The position numbers and the translations under genes are program-made. A stretch of 64,000 nucleotides of DNA, from positions 806,001 through 870,000 of the forward strand of contig NC_015638.1 of the NCBI RefSeq assembly GCF_000211855.2, given 5' to 3'. The DNA is from Lacinutrix sp. 5H-3-7-4. Lineage in GTDB: Bacteria; Bacteroidota; Bacteroidia; Flavobacteriales; Flavobacteriaceae. The notes beneath the pieces were generated by a model. The model did no database searches. It saw only the letters and a program-made list of their open reading frames with translations, and was not told the origin of the DNA. Below, in pieces: positions 13,034 to 24,000 of the stretch; position 1 is the stretch's first letter, and every line of letters starts with the position of its first letter.

Positions 13034-15790
13034 TTATCGCTGGTTATTTTTACTTTTATCAAATACGTAATCTATAACTTCTTGATGACGTTTTTTAGAT
13101 CTTGTACTACTTCCTGCTGCTGGTGCTCCATAAGCTCTTCGCGTTGCTGCTCTAAATGTTTTTGCCTCGTCTAAGTGCATTAACATATGGCTATAAGCTC
13201 CCATATTTCTAGGCTCTTCTTGCGCCCAAACAATTTCATCTACATTAGTATAGTTTTGTATTGTTTTTCTTATTTCTTCTACTGGTAGTGGGAATAATTG
13301 TTCTATTCTTATAAATGCAATATCATCTCTACCTTGCTTATTGCGTTCTTCATCTAAGTCGTAATAAAATTTACCGGTTAACAATACAAGTGTTTTTACT
13401 TTGCTTGCTTCTACGGCATCATCATCTATTACAGTTTTAAAGCTTCCGTTTGCAAATTCTTCTACTGTAGAAACACATTTTGGATGACGTAATAAACTTT
13501 TTGGTGTAAAAATTATTAATGGTTTTCTAAAGTTAGATTTCATTTGTCTTCTTAACAAGTGAAACATGTTTTCTGGCGTTGTACAATCTGCAACATACAT
13601 ATTATCTTTTGCACATAGTTGTAGGTAACGTTCCATTCTTGCTGATGAATGTTCTGCGCCTTGACCTTCATAACCATGTGGCAATAACATTACCAAACCG
13701 TTTTGAGTTTTCCATTTATCTTCTCCTGCAGATATGTACTGGTCTAACATTATTTGTGCTCCATTACTAAAGTCTCCAAATTGCGCTTCCCAAATGGTCA
13801 ATGTTTTTGGGCTTGCCATTGCATAACCATAATCGAAACCTACTACTCCATACTCTGATAATAGTGAGTTATAGATATAAAATTGACCTTGCGTATCGCT
13901 AATATTATTATGTAATATTATTTCTTCTTCGCTATCTTCAACTTTAACTACTGCGTGTCTATGAGAGAATGTTCCTCTTTCTACATCTTGACCAGAAATT
14001 CTAACATTGTAGCCTTCTTCTAAAAGTGTACCGTAAGCTAAATGCTCTGCCATAGCCCAATCTAGTTTATTTTCATCAAACATTGTTTGACGAGATTGTA
14101 CTAGTCTTTCTATTTTACGTATAAACTTTTTATCTTCTGGTAGGTTAGATATAACCTTAGTTATTTTTTCTAACTCTTTTTGGGACACTTTTGTGTCTAC
14201 AGTTTTCATCATTTCTACTTCATCTACACGAGTAAAATCTTCCCATACAGATTCCATAAATGGCGTTATAACTGTTTTATCTTCTTTTCTTGAAGCATCT
14301 AATTTTTCTTCAAGACTGTCTTTATAATTTTTTTCTAATTGTTTAACATGATCTTTACCAATAACACCTTCTGCAATTAATTTTTCGGCATAAATGTTTC
14401 TTGGGTTTGCATGCTTAGATATTGCTTTGTATAATTTTGGTTGTGTAAAACGTGGCTCATCACCTTCGTTATGGCCATATTTTCTATACCCTAGCATATC
14501 TATAAATACGTCGCGCTTAAACTGCATTCTAAAATCTAATGCAAATAATGTAGCATGTACAACTGCTTCTGCGTCGTCTGCATTTACGTGAAGTACAGGT
14601 GATAGTGTTACTTTACCTACATCTGTACAGTATGTACTTGATCTGGCATCTAAATAATTTGTTGTAAACCCAACTTGGTTATTTACAACTATGTGTATAG
14701 TACCATTTGTTTTATATCCATCTAACTGTGCCATTTGCACAACTTCGTATACTAAACCTTGACCTGCAATTGCAGCGTCACCATGTACTACTATTGGTAA
14801 AACTTTACTAAAATCGTCGCTAAAATCTTTATCTTGTTTTGCTCTTACAATTCCTTCTACAACTGCACCAACAGTTTCTAAGTGTGATGGGTTTGGAGCG
14901 ATACTTAGTTTTATATCTTTTCCAGAATCTGTGCCTCTATGGCTAGTCCAGCCTAAGTGGTATTTTACATCACCATCAAAAACTTCTTCTTCATAATCTT
15001 TACCGTCAAATTCACTAAAAATATCTTTTGCACTTTTTCCAAAGATATTTGTTAATGTAGAAAGTCGACCTCTATGTGCCATTCCCATTACAAATTCTTC
15101 TACACCTAATTCTGCTGCTTTTTCAATTACAGCGTCTAAAGCAGGAATTAATGCTTCTCCACCTTCTAAAGAAAAACGTTTTTGACCAACATATTTTGTA
15201 TGTAAAAAGCTTTCAAAAGATACGGCTTCGTTAAGTTTTTTTAAGATATGCTTTTTCTCGTCTGAAGAAAATTTAGGTTGGTTATCGTTAATATTTAACT
15301 TGTCCTGAATCCATTTAATCTCTTCTGGTTTTCTAATATACATATACTCAACACCAATAGAATCGCAGTAAATACGCTCTAGGTGTTTAATAATTTCTTC
15401 TAAAGTTTGAGAACCTATACCTAGAATTTCTCCAGCATTAAAAACTGTAGACAAGTCGTTTTTGGTTAAACCAAAATTCTCAATCTCTAAAGTTGGAGCG
15501 TATTTTCTACGCTCTCTAACAGGATTAGTTTTTGTAAATAAGTGACCTCTATTACGGTAACCATCTATTAGTTTTACAACCTGAAATTCTTTTTGAACAT
15601 GTTCTGGAATTTGTGTAGAAACTCCTTCTACAAGTTCTCCATCCATGCCATAGTTTTCACTACCAAAATCGTAACCTTGAAAAAAGGCTCTCCAGCTTGG
15701 TTCTATAGAATCTGGGTTCTCTAAGTATTGTTCGTATAAATCAGCAAAATATGCTGTATGTGCTGCGTTTAAAAAGGAATATTTATCCAT
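13034..15790 (-). CDS. sucA: 2-oxoglutarate dehydrogenase E1 component
   Basis: A thiamine-diphosphate-dependent E1 that decarboxylates 2-oxoglutarate. It is 918 residues, matching the family. The N-terminal segment (FLNAAHTAYFADLYEQYLEN) is the E2-binding peptide typical of OdhA. MAHRGRLSTLTNIFGK, HGDAAIAGQGLVYE and VNNQVGFTTN mark the cofactor-binding region, and HGYEGQGAEHSSAR lies in the pyrimidine-binding part. It is first in the odh gene group. Divergent upstream on the other strand lies the broken gene at 15905, whose intact relatives are often mislabelled as alpha-ketoglutarate decarboxylase, perhaps because of this adjacency. Confidence 0.97.
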   Translation of the reverse strand: MDKYSFLNAAHTAYFADLYEQYLENPDSIEPSWRAFFQGYDFGSENYGMDGELVEGVSTQIPEHVQKEFQVVKLIDGYRNRGHLFTKTNPVRERRKYAPTLEIENFGLTKNDLSTVFNAGEILGIGSQTLEEIIKHLERIYCDSIGVEYMYIRKPEEIKWIQDKLNINDNQPKFSSDEKKHILKKLNEAVSFESFLHTKYVGQKRFSLEGGEALIPALDAVIEKAAELGVEEFVMGMAHRGRLSTLTNIFGKSAKDIFSEFDGKDYEEEVFDGDVKYHLGWTSHRGTDSGKDIKLSIAPNPSHLETVGAVVEGIVRAKQDKDFSDDFSKVLPIVVHGDAAIAGQGLVYEVVQMAQLDGYKTNGTIHIVVNNQVGFTTNYLDARSSTYCTDVGKVTLSPVLHVNADDAEAVVHATLFALDFRMQFKRDVFIDMLGYRKYGHNEGDEPRFTQPKLYKAISKHANPRNIYAEKLIAEGVIGKDHVKQLEKNYKDSLEEKLDASRKEDKTVITPFMESVWEDFTRVDEVEMMKTVDTKVSQKELEKITKVISNLPEDKKFIRKIERLVQSRQTMFDENKLDWAMAEHLAYGTLLEEGYNVRISGQDVERGTFSHRHAVVKVEDSEEEIILHNNISDTQGQFYIYNSLLSEYGVVGFDYGYAMASPKTLTIWEAQFGDFSNGAQIMLDQYISAGEDKWKTQNGLVMLLPHGYEGQGAEHSSARMERYLQLCAKDNMYVADCTTPENMFHLLRRQMKSNFRKPLIIFTPKSLLRHPKCVSTVEEFANGSFKTVIDDDAVEASKVKTLVLLTGKFYYDLDEERNKQGRDDIAFIRIEQLFPLPVEEIRKTIQNYTNVDEIVWAQEEPRNMGAYSHMLMHLDEAKTFRAATRRAYGAPAAGSSTRSKKRHQEVIDYVFDKSKNNQR

Positions 15791-15904
15791 TATTAAGTAT
15801 AAGACGTGTTCGCTTCAACAAATTTCATCAAAAATACAACATTCTCTAAAAATAGCGATGCTTTTCTTATATTTATGTCAATCTTAACATCTAATTATTG
15901 TATT

Positions 15905-16438
15905 ATGAAGCACACTGCTGTTTTCCCATTAAAAATCGTTCTTTTTCTATTTTTAAGTTTCTTTTTTACGAATTTATCAATAGGACAAGCAAAAACTAAC
16001 AAAAGTGATTTCTGGGAACATGTTCGTTTTGGTGGAGGTATTGGCTTAAGTACAGGAAATAATGTTTTTAGCGCCACTTTAGCTCCAAGTGCTATATAAC
16101 AATTTAACGAAACTGTAGCTTTAGGCGTTGGTTTAAGCGGCACTTATTTTAGCAGAAAAAACCTTGTTAAGTCAACAATAATTGGCGGTAGTTTAATTGG
16201 TTTAGTAAACCCTATTAATGAAATACAATTATCGGCAGAGTTTGAACAAAATAATGTTAGCCGAAATTTTGACAATCCAAATTTAATAGATGACAACTAT
16301 TGGTCTCCTGCTTTATTTTTAGGTGCTGGATATCGCACTAGAAATGTAACAATTGGTATTAGATACGATTTGCTATATGATGATAATAGAAGTATTTATG
16401 CAAATGCTTGGGCGCCTTTTGTAAGAGTTTATTTTTAA
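15905..16438 (+). pseudogene. Outer-membrane barrel-like gene broken by an in-frame stop
   Basis: The frame opens at ATG 15905 with a signal peptide (MKHTAVFPLKIVLFLFLSFF) and runs to a TAA at 16097-16099, then continues without another stop to TAA 16436-16438, 178 codons in all. The part after the stop has the same style as the part before it (glycine-rich alternating strands, e.g. GLSGTYFSRKNL, LFLGAGYRT, FVRVYF). The two halves therefore belong to one small barrel protein. The stop occupies a place where Tyr is expected (SAI-stop-QFNE), one base from TAT or TAC. Possible causes are a recent nonsense mutation, a sequencing error or suppression. It is divergent from sucA. Confidence 0.75.
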
Positions 16439-16443
16439 AACAT

Positions 16444-16797
16444 TTAGCTACTGTATTTGTTTCTAAACCACACTTTTTGCCATTCGCGTTTTAGTATTAA
16501 AAAAGAAACCTGTTCGGCTAAAACCAAAGTATCGTTACCGTCTAATTTTTTAATTTTAGATTCTGGAACATCAATTATATATAATAAGTTTAAATACTCT
16601 GTAAATTTTTCCTGAATTAACTTATAAACTATTTCATGAAGCATTAACTTTAAACTAGTAGGTAAAATATCTTCGTTAAAATCCAAATCTATATTAGCAT
16701 ATAAAAAGTCTTTGTTTAACTGGTATATTAGCTTTTTATATAAATCTAATTGGTTTGCTTCTTTTATTAAAGCTTCAAATGTTGTTGGTAGCTCCAT
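16444..16797 (-). CDS. Conserved hypothetical protein
   Basis: A 117-residue, acidic, helical cytoplasmic-type protein starting MELPTTFEALIKEANQLDLY, with no signal peptide or cysteines. I do not recognise a characterised family. It ends six bases from the broken barrel gene on the other strand and lies 80 bases beyond the prenyl synthase gene on its own strand, so it could be co-transcribed with it. Confidence 0.65.
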   Translation of the reverse strand: MELPTTFEALIKEANQLDLYKKLIYQLNKDFLYANIDLDFNEDILPTSLKLMLHEIVYKLIQEKFTEYLNLLYIIDVPESKIKKLDGNDTLVLAEQVSFLILKREWQKVWFRNKYSS

Positions 16798-16877
16798 ACT
16801 TGATATTTCTGCATAAGCAGAAATTAACTTTACTTCTATTAAAGTTTATTTATTACAATATAATATAGGTAACAAAA

Positions 16878-17852
16878 TTATACTTTTCTTGTCATTAGTG
16901 TATTACCAAATTGTTTTAAAATGGTTTTCTTTTCTTCTGAAATATTCAACGTTTCAAGAACTGCAAAAGCTTTATTTGTATAGTTTTCTATTTCTGCTTG
17001 TGTTGCTTTGGCCGCTTCGCTTTTTACAAAAAACTCTTTTACTGTCTCTATTTTATCGTCATTATCTTGTAGGTTAACAGAAAACAGTTGCTCTATTTGT
17101 TTCTTTTCTGAAGTTTCTAAATTTTCAATAGCTTTAAGATATAAGTATGTTTTTTTATTTTCTATAATATCTCCACCAACTTGTTTACCAAAAGTTTCTG
17201 GGTTTCCAAAAGCATCTAAATAATCGTCTTGCAATTGAAAAGCTATACCTAATAATCTTCCAAAATTGTATATTCCGTCTTGATCTTCATTAGAAGCTTT
17301 TGCTACAATAGCTCCCATTTTCATAGCGGCACCAACTAAAACGGCTGTTTTATACTCTATCATTTTTAAATACTCACTAATAGTAACATCGTCTCGAGTT
17401 TCAAAATCAACATCATATTGTTGTCCTTCACAAACCTCTAGAGCTGTTTTACTAAATAGTTTTGCTAAAGCTTGAAACGTTTTAGAATCGTAATTCTCAA
17501 ATAACTGATATGCCATAATTAGCATAGCATCTCCAGACAAAATAGCTGTATTTACATCCCATTTTTCATGAACAGTTTGTTCTCCTCTACGCAATGGAGC
17601 ATCATCCATTATATCATCATGTACTAAAGAAAAATTATGAAATACTTCTATACTTAAAGCAGCATCTAATGCTTTTTTATAATCATAATTAAAAACCTCT
17701 GCAGTCATCAATGTTAAAACAGGACGCAATCGTTTTCCTCCAAGTTTTAATATGTAATCTATTGGCTGGTATAAGTTTTTAGGTTCTCGAATTTTAGAAA
17801 ACGTTTCTAAATATTCTAAAAAAGCATTTTGGTAATATAAGGTATTTTGCAT
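16878..17852 (-). CDS. Polyprenyl (isoprenyl) diphosphate synthase
   Basis: A 324-residue trans-prenyltransferase that extends allylic diphosphates with isopentenyl diphosphate, supplying quinone or lipid carriers. The first Asp-rich motif is HDDIMDD at residues 78-84, preceded by Phe74 and Ser75. The second is QLQDDYLDAFG. LGGKRLRP (37-44) is the IPP-binding block. The chain length cannot be set with certainty from sequence, so no symbol is given. It is divergent from the TetR gene. Confidence 0.9.
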   Translation of the reverse strand: MQNTLYYQNAFLEYLETFSKIREPKNLYQPIDYILKLGGKRLRPVLTLMTAEVFNYDYKKALDAALSIEVFHNFSLVHDDIMDDAPLRRGEQTVHEKWDVNTAILSGDAMLIMAYQLFENYDSKTFQALAKLFSKTALEVCEGQQYDVDFETRDDVTISEYLKMIEYKTAVLVGAAMKMGAIVAKASNEDQDGIYNFGRLLGIAFQLQDDYLDAFGNPETFGKQVGGDIIENKKTYLYLKAIENLETSEKKQIEQLFSVNLQDNDDKIETVKEFFVKSEAAKATQAEIENYTNKAFAVLETLNISEEKKTILKQFGNTLMTRKV

Positions 17853-17938
17853 CGCACAAAAATAGTGTAAAAAGCCAAAATAACTATATGCAATTTTAAG
17901 ACAATGTTAAGAAATCGTTAAAACTCAGGAAACTTTTA

Positions 17939-17968
17939 TTGTTTTTAAAGTTTCCGTAAGTATATTTG
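17939..17968 (+). promoter_or_regulatory. Housekeeping promoter of the TetR-efflux operon
   Basis: TTG at 17939-17941, 19 bases, TATATTTG at 17961-17968: an exact TAnnTTTG with ideal spacing. The chosen TetR start at 17978 lies only 10 bases further, so the mRNA would be nearly leaderless. A TetR-family protein could control the operon by binding here. Confidence 0.7.
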
Positions 17969-17977
17969 CATAAAATT

Positions 17978-18586
17978 ATGAAAGAAAAAATTATAAATAA
18001 ATCGGCAGAGCTTTTTTTAAATCTAGGATTTAAAAGCGTTACTATGGATGATATTGCTAACGAGCTAGGCATATCTAAAAAAACCATATACCAACATTTT
18101 ACAAACAAAACCAAGCTAGTTGAAGAAACCACATCGCAAATGTTTGATAAAATTTGCGAAGGTATAGATTGTATTTGCAATACTTCACCCAACCCTATTG
18201 AAGAGCTTTATCAAATAAAAATGTTTGTGATGACATTTTTAAAAAACGAAAAAACATCACCTCAATTTCAATTAAAAAAATACTACCCGCAAATACATAA
18301 CAATTTACACCTAAAACAATTTCAAAAAATGCATGTTTCTGTAAAAAACAGTATGCAAAAAGGCGTTGACACAGGTTTATTTAGAGAAAACATAGATGTA
18401 GATTTTATTTCTAGAATGTATTTTAATGGCATGTCTGGTATTAAAGACCAGAATATTTTCCCAACAAACATTTTTACTATGGAATATTTAATGGAAAACT
18501 ACTTAGAATACCACTTAAGAGCCATTTGCACCAATAAAGGACTACAAACACTTGAAAAATTTATTAATAAAACCAACCTTAACTAA
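17978..18586 (+). CDS. TetR family transcriptional regulator
   Basis: A 202-residue protein starting MKEKIINKSAELFLNLGFKS, with the N-terminal TetR helix-turn-helix at about residues 20-50 (TMDDIANELGISKKTIYQHF). The C-terminal ligand domain is helical and diverged. I chose ATG 17978 over a TTG at 17966 that lies inside the promoter element. The stop codon overlaps the start of the TolC-like gene (TAATG), so it is translationally coupled to the efflux genes. Probably represses its own operon and responds to a pump substrate (inference from family and position). Confidence 0.9.
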   Translation: MKEKIINKSAELFLNLGFKSVTMDDIANELGISKKTIYQHFTNKTKLVEETTSQMFDKICEGIDCICNTSPNPIEELYQIKMFVMTFLKNEKTSPQFQLKKYYPQIHNNLHLKQFQKMHVSVKNSMQKGVDTGLFRENIDVDFISRMYFNGMSGIKDQNIFPTNIFTMEYLMENYLEYHLRAICTNKGLQTLEKFINKTNLN

Positions 18587-19893
18587 TGAAAAAACTATTA
18601 ATAGCATATAGTTTAATAATAACATCTATAGCTTATGCTCAAGAAACTCCAACAAGTTTCTCTCTACAAGAAGCCATAGATTATGCAATAGAAAATAACC
18701 GAGACTCTAAAAATGCTGCATTAGATATTTTGGCTGCCGAAAAGCAAAAATGGGAAACCACAGCAATAGGACTTCCGCAATTGAGTGCTACTGTAGATTA
18801 CCAAAACGCATTAAAACGTAATATTTTTGTATTTGGAGACCAAATAATTCAAGTAGGAACAAAACACACTTTAACCGGTACTGCAACTTTAAGCCAGTTA
18901 TTATTTGATGGCTCTTACTTAGTAGGGTTACAATCTGCAAAAGTATATTTAGAAATATCTAAAAATGCAAAAACAAAAACAGATCTAGAGGTAAGAAAAG
19001 CTGTAATAAACGCATACGGAAATGTTTTACTAGCAGAAGAAAGTATTGCTATTTTACAACGTAATATTGATGTTTTAGAAAAAAACCTAAACGATACAAC
19101 TAAAATTTTTGAAAACGGATTAGAAGAAGAAGAAAGTGTTGAGCAATTAAAAATAACATTATCAAGTGTTAAAAGCAATCTTAATAACACTACACGTTTA
19201 AAAGATTTAGCATACCAAATGTTTAACTTAACTATTGGAAAACCAATAAACGAAACCACTGTTTTAACAGAAGATTTAGATGCTTTAACACTAGAAAATA
19301 TTAACCTTAACCTATTAGACACAGCAAATAACGTTGAAAACACAATAGATTATAAAATTGCTAAAAACAATAAAGTATCTCAAGAGCTATTAGTAAAACT
19401 AGAGAAAAGTAAAGCCTTACCAAGTTTAAATGCATTTATAAATGGTGCATATACAGGAAATAGAGAAACATTTAGTTTTACCAATACAGATAAAAAATGG
19501 TATGGCTCTTCTATATTTGGTGTGAGTTTAAACATTCCTATTTTTAGTTCTGGTATGAGAAGTGCTGCCACACAACGTGCAGAAATTAACTTACAAAAAG
19601 CCGAAATTAGTCTTACCGAAACACAACAAATGTTAAGCCTTGAAATAGAATCTGCCAAAAGTGACTACCAATTTGCAATTGAAGATTACCAAAACAAGAA
19701 AGAAAACTTAACACTTGCTGAACGCATTGAAAACAAAAATCAAACTAAATTTTTTGAAGGTATTGGCTCTAGTTTCGAGCTACGCCAAGCACAAACTCAA
19801 TTATATACAGCACAACAAGAATTGCTTCAAACGATGTTAGATGTAATTACAAAAAAAGCAGAATTAGAAACACTTTTAAACACAACCAACTAA
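18586..19893 (+). CDS. TolC-like outer-membrane efflux protein
   Basis: A 435-residue outer-membrane channel component with a signal peptide (MKKLLIAYSLIITSIAYAQ). It contains the two TolC-family (OEP) repeats with long heptad-rich helices, e.g. SLQEAIDYAIENNRDSKNAA at the start and the IENKNQTKFFEGIGSS region near the end. It forms the exit duct for the adaptor and RND pump encoded next. It starts on the stop of the TetR gene and ends 22 bases before the adaptor gene. Confidence 0.93.
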   Translation: MKKLLIAYSLIITSIAYAQETPTSFSLQEAIDYAIENNRDSKNAALDILAAEKQKWETTAIGLPQLSATVDYQNALKRNIFVFGDQIIQVGTKHTLTGTATLSQLLFDGSYLVGLQSAKVYLEISKNAKTKTDLEVRKAVINAYGNVLLAEESIAILQRNIDVLEKNLNDTTKIFENGLEEEESVEQLKITLSSVKSNLNNTTRLKDLAYQMFNLTIGKPINETTVLTEDLDALTLENINLNLLDTANNVENTIDYKIAKNNKVSQELLVKLEKSKALPSLNAFINGAYTGNRETFSFTNTDKKWYGSSIFGVSLNIPIFSSGMRSAATQRAEINLQKAEISLTETQQMLSLEIESAKSDYQFAIEDYQNKKENLTLAERIENKNQTKFFEGIGSSFELRQAQTQLYTAQQELLQTMLDVITKKAELETLLNTTN

Positions 19894-19915
19894 TCAAATT
19901 CACAAAACAATAATC

Positions 19916-21085
19916 ATGAAAAATATAATAACACTTTCTTTTTTAGCTATTTTATTAGCCTCTTGTGGAGGAGATAAAAAAAATACTGTTGAAAAAGTAA
20001 TAGAATCTAATAACCTAGAAAACATTCGTACCAAGAGAGCAGAATTGGTAACAGAACAAGATGCTATACAATCTAAAATAAAACAATTAGATGCAAAAAT
20101 TAAAACTTTAGACACTACACAAAACGTACCTTTAATAACAACTTTTAAAGCTAAAGAAGAAGTATTTAATCACGTATTAGAACTTCAAGGTAATGTTACA
20201 ACAAAAAAACTTTTAACAATTACACCAGAGTTTAGCGGTATTTTAACTAATGTCTATGTTAAAGAAGGACAAAGAGTAAGCAAAGGACAAATTTTAGCTA
20301 AAATTGATGATGGCGGTTTAAGCCAGCAGTTAGCACAAGTTAAAATACAATCTGCCTTATCTAAAACCACTTTTGAGCGTCAAGAAAGATTATGGAACCA
20401 AAAAATTGGTAGTGAGATTCAATACCTTCAAGCCAAATCTTCTTACGAAGCACAACAAGAAGCTGTTAACCAATTACAACAGCAAATAAACAAAACTACT
20501 GTTAGAGCTCCATTTTCTGGAACTATTGATGATGTCATTACAGAAAAAGGTAGTGTTGTTGGCGCTGGACAAACACCCTTAATGCAAATTGTAAACTTAA
20601 GCGATATGTATATTGAAACAGATGTACCAGAAAGCTATTTACCATTTGTAACTAAAGGTAAAGACGTAACTGTAGAGTTCCCAGTTTTAAACAAAACAAT
20701 AAACACACAAATACGTCAAGCTGGAGATGTTATAAATGCAGCAAACCGTACTTTTAAAGTAGAAATAGGTGTACCAAACAAAAACAAAAGCATAAAACCT
20801 AATCTAACAGCAAAACTTAAAATTAACGATTACACTAACGAAAAAGCCATACTAATACCACAAAGCATTATTTCAGAAAATGCAGAAGGAGAACAGTATG
20901 TATATGTTGTTAAAAACAAAAAAGAAAACGACCAAGGCACAGTAAATAAAATCATTATTAAAACTGGAAAAACTCAAGGTGATGTTATAGAGGTTTTAGA
21001 AAATATTGAAAGTGGTGCAGAACTTATTCAAGAAGGAGCACGTAGTGTTAAAGATGGACAAACAGTTAAAGTTATAAACTATTAA
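19916..21085 (+). CDS. RND efflux periplasmic adaptor, lipoprotein
   Basis: A 389-residue membrane fusion protein of the HlyD/AcrA family. The signal peptide ends in a lipobox (LLASC) followed by GGDKKN. The sequence then runs through a coiled coil and a lipoyl-like barrel (VYVKEGQRVSKGQILAKIDD), then TVRAPFSGTIDDV, and a beta-barrel domain. It links the RND pump to the TolC-like channel across the periplasm. It is the third gene of a four-gene operon, 11 bases before the pump gene. Confidence 0.93.
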   Translation: MKNIITLSFLAILLASCGGDKKNTVEKVIESNNLENIRTKRAELVTEQDAIQSKIKQLDAKIKTLDTTQNVPLITTFKAKEEVFNHVLELQGNVTTKKLLTITPEFSGILTNVYVKEGQRVSKGQILAKIDDGGLSQQLAQVKIQSALSKTTFERQERLWNQKIGSEIQYLQAKSSYEAQQEAVNQLQQQINKTTVRAPFSGTIDDVITEKGSVVGAGQTPLMQIVNLSDMYIETDVPESYLPFVTKGKDVTVEFPVLNKTINTQIRQAGDVINAANRTFKVEIGVPNKNKSIKPNLTAKLKINDYTNEKAILIPQSIISENAEGEQYVYVVKNKKENDQGTVNKIIIKTGKTQGDVIEVLENIESGAELIQEGARSVKDGQTVKVINY

Positions 21086-21096
21086 ACCAACAAATA

Positions 21097-24000
21097 ATGA
21101 CTAAAAAGAAAAAACAAGTCGATAATGAATTTGGTTTATCATCGTGGGCAATTAATAACAAAACCACAATGTATGTTTTAATTGCAGTAATTTTTTACTT
21201 AGGAATTTCTGCCTTTTTCGATATGCCAAGAGAAAATTTTCCAGAAGTAAACGAAACCAAAATATACGTTAGCTCTATATATCCTGGAAATACAGCCGAA
21301 GACATCGAGAAATTAATTTCAGACCCGTTAGAAGATAAATTAAAAACAGTTAGTAATGTTGTAGAAATTACCTCAACATCTCAAGAAGACTACTCTATGC
21401 TTATTGTAGAGTTTGATGATGGTTTAACTGTAGATCAAGCAAAACAAAAGGTAAAAGATGAAATAGACACAGAAACTTCTGGTGAAGACTGGCCAACTTT
21501 TAATGGTGCAAAAGTAGAACCTGATGTTTTTGAATTAAGCCTTTCTGAAGAAATGCCTATTCTTAACATCAATATATCTGGAGATTATCCTATTCAAAAA
21601 TTAAAAGAATATGCAGAATACCTTCAAGATGAAATTGAAAACCTTCAAGAAATAAAAAAGGCAGATATTCGAGGCGCTCAAGAAAAAGAAGTTGAAGTCG
21701 CTGTAGACATCTATAAAATGATGGCCGCAAAAGTTAGCTTTAATGATATTATTGGCGCCATTAATAACGGAAACCTTACCATGTCTGCAGGTAATTTAAA
21801 AGCCAGTGGACAGCGTCGTACTATTAGAGTTTTAGGAGAAATAGAAAAACCTTCAGAATTAGAAAACTTTGTAGTAAAAGCAGAAAGCGGAAAATCTATA
21901 TACCTAAAAGATATTGCTAGTGTTAGTTTTAAAGAAGAAGACAAAACAACATTTGCCAGAGAATTTGGAGAACCTGTAGTAATGTTAGACGTTAAAAAAC
22001 GTGCAGGAAAAAATATGGTTGCTGCAGCAGAACAAATTCAGGTTATTGTTCAAGATGCAATAAAAAACACTTTTCCTCCAGATTTAAATGTTACTATTAC
22101 TAATGATCAATCTTCAAAAACCATTGGCCAAGTAGACGATTTAGTAAACAATATTATTTTTGGTGTTATACTAGTTGTTACGGTTTTAATGTTCTTTTTA
22201 GGGTTTAAAAATGCCTTATTTGTTGGTTTTGCAATACCTATGTCTATGTTCATGTCGCTAATGATTTTACAATTATTAGGACAAAGTTTAAATACAATGG
22301 TACTTTTTGGTCTTATTATGGGACTTGGTATGTTAGTAGACAACGGTATTGTAGTTGTTGAAAACGTATACCGTTTAATGGAAGACGAAGGCATGAATAG
22401 AGTTGAAGCTGCCAAAAAAGGAATTGGAGAAATTGCATTTCCTATTATAATCTCTACAGCCACAACAGTTGCAGCTTTTATTCCTTTAGGCTTATGGCCA
22501 GGTATTATGGGTGAGTTTATGAAAATTCTACCTATCACTCTATCTGTTGTATTAGGGTCATCTTTATTTGTAGCTATCTTTTTTAATTCGGTATTAGTTT
22601 CAAAATACATGACTATAGAAGATAAAAATATGCCATTAAAGCAAATTATTAGAACATCAATTATCGTTGCTGTTTTTGGTATTCTTATTTTAATATTTGG
22701 TGGCGCATATAGAGGCTTAGGTACAGTAATGATTTTTACTGCAATTATGCTATGGGCATACCGTTTATTTATTAGAAACTGGGCAAACAGCTTCCAAAAC
22801 AAAGCATTAGTTAAATTAGAAAATTGGTATGAGCGCAAACTACGCACCGCTTTATCTGGATGGAGACCTTATGTTTTAAGCATAGGAACCTTTTTACTGC
22901 TTATCGCTGCATTTGCTGCATTTGGCATCTCATTAAGTGCCAAAAGAACAAAAGTTGAGTTTTTCCCAGATAACAAACCAAACCAAATAATTGTTTATAT
23001 AGAGTATCCAGAAGGTACAGCTATTGAAAAAACAAATGCTATAACTAAAGAAATTGAGCAACGTGTATTTAAAGTACTTAACCAAGACCAATACGTAGAT
23101 AATGGTTACAACTATTTAGTAGAAAGCACAGTTTCTCAAGTTGGTGAAGGTGCAGGAAACCCTCAAACCGATGGTGGATCTGCAGCTGAAATGCCACATA
23201 AAGGTAAAATTACAGCCTCTATGCGTGAGTATAAATTTAGAAGAGGAGAAGACAGTGAATTACTTAGACAAAAAGTACAAACAGCTTTAGTTGGCATTTA
23301 TCCAGGTGTATTAATTTCGGTTGAAAAAGATGCTAATGGTCCACCTGCAGGATCTCCAATTAATATTGAAATTGAAGGTGAAGACTATAACGAGCTTATT
23401 GTTACTGCCGAAAAAATGCGAGAATTTATTAACACTAAAAATATTGCTGGTATAGACGAGCTAAAAATAGATGTTAATAAAGACAAGCCAACTATGAAGG
23501 TTACCATAGACAGAGAAAAAGCTGGAGAATTAGGTATAAGTGCAGCACAAGTTGGACAACAACTACGTAATTCTATTTTTGGTGCAAAAGCCGGAATTTA
23601 CAAAGAAGACGGTGACGATTTTGATATTTATGTGCGTTTTAATGAAGAAAATAGATACAATAAAAGTGCTCTATTTAATCAAAACATAACTTTTAGAGAC
23701 AATACAGGACAATTAAAAACCATTCCGGTTTCAGCAGTAACAAAATTTGAAAATAATTCTGGTTTTAGTGCAATAAAACATAAGGACACAAGACGAGTTG
23801 TTACTGTTTATTCTGCCTTAGCTCCTGGCTATACAGATGCGGCAGCCATTGTTAGCCAAATTCAAAATGAAATGAAAAGCTACGAAGGTTTACCTAAAGG
23901 CATTAAAATTGATTACACAGGACAAATAGAAGAACAAAATAAACAAATGGCATTTTTAGTTGGAGCCTTTTTTACAGGACTTGGTTTAATATTTTTTATA

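Noticed and set aside
16097-16105. Programmed stop-codon read-through at TAA CAA TTT
   Set aside because: The context recalls a plant-virus read-through signal but is not known to act in bacteria; a plain nonsense mutation is simpler.
16868-16898. Third GGTAACAA followed after 13 bases by TTG
   Set aside because: The second box reads TTGTCATTA rather than TTGATATAA, it overlaps the end of the prenyl synthase gene, and no plus-strand gene follows.
17904-17921. Minus-strand TTAACGA-N4-TTAACAT resembling a Pho box near the prenyl synthase
   Set aside because: Only two half-sites in AT-rich DNA and no phosphate-related gene; chance is a sufficient explanation.
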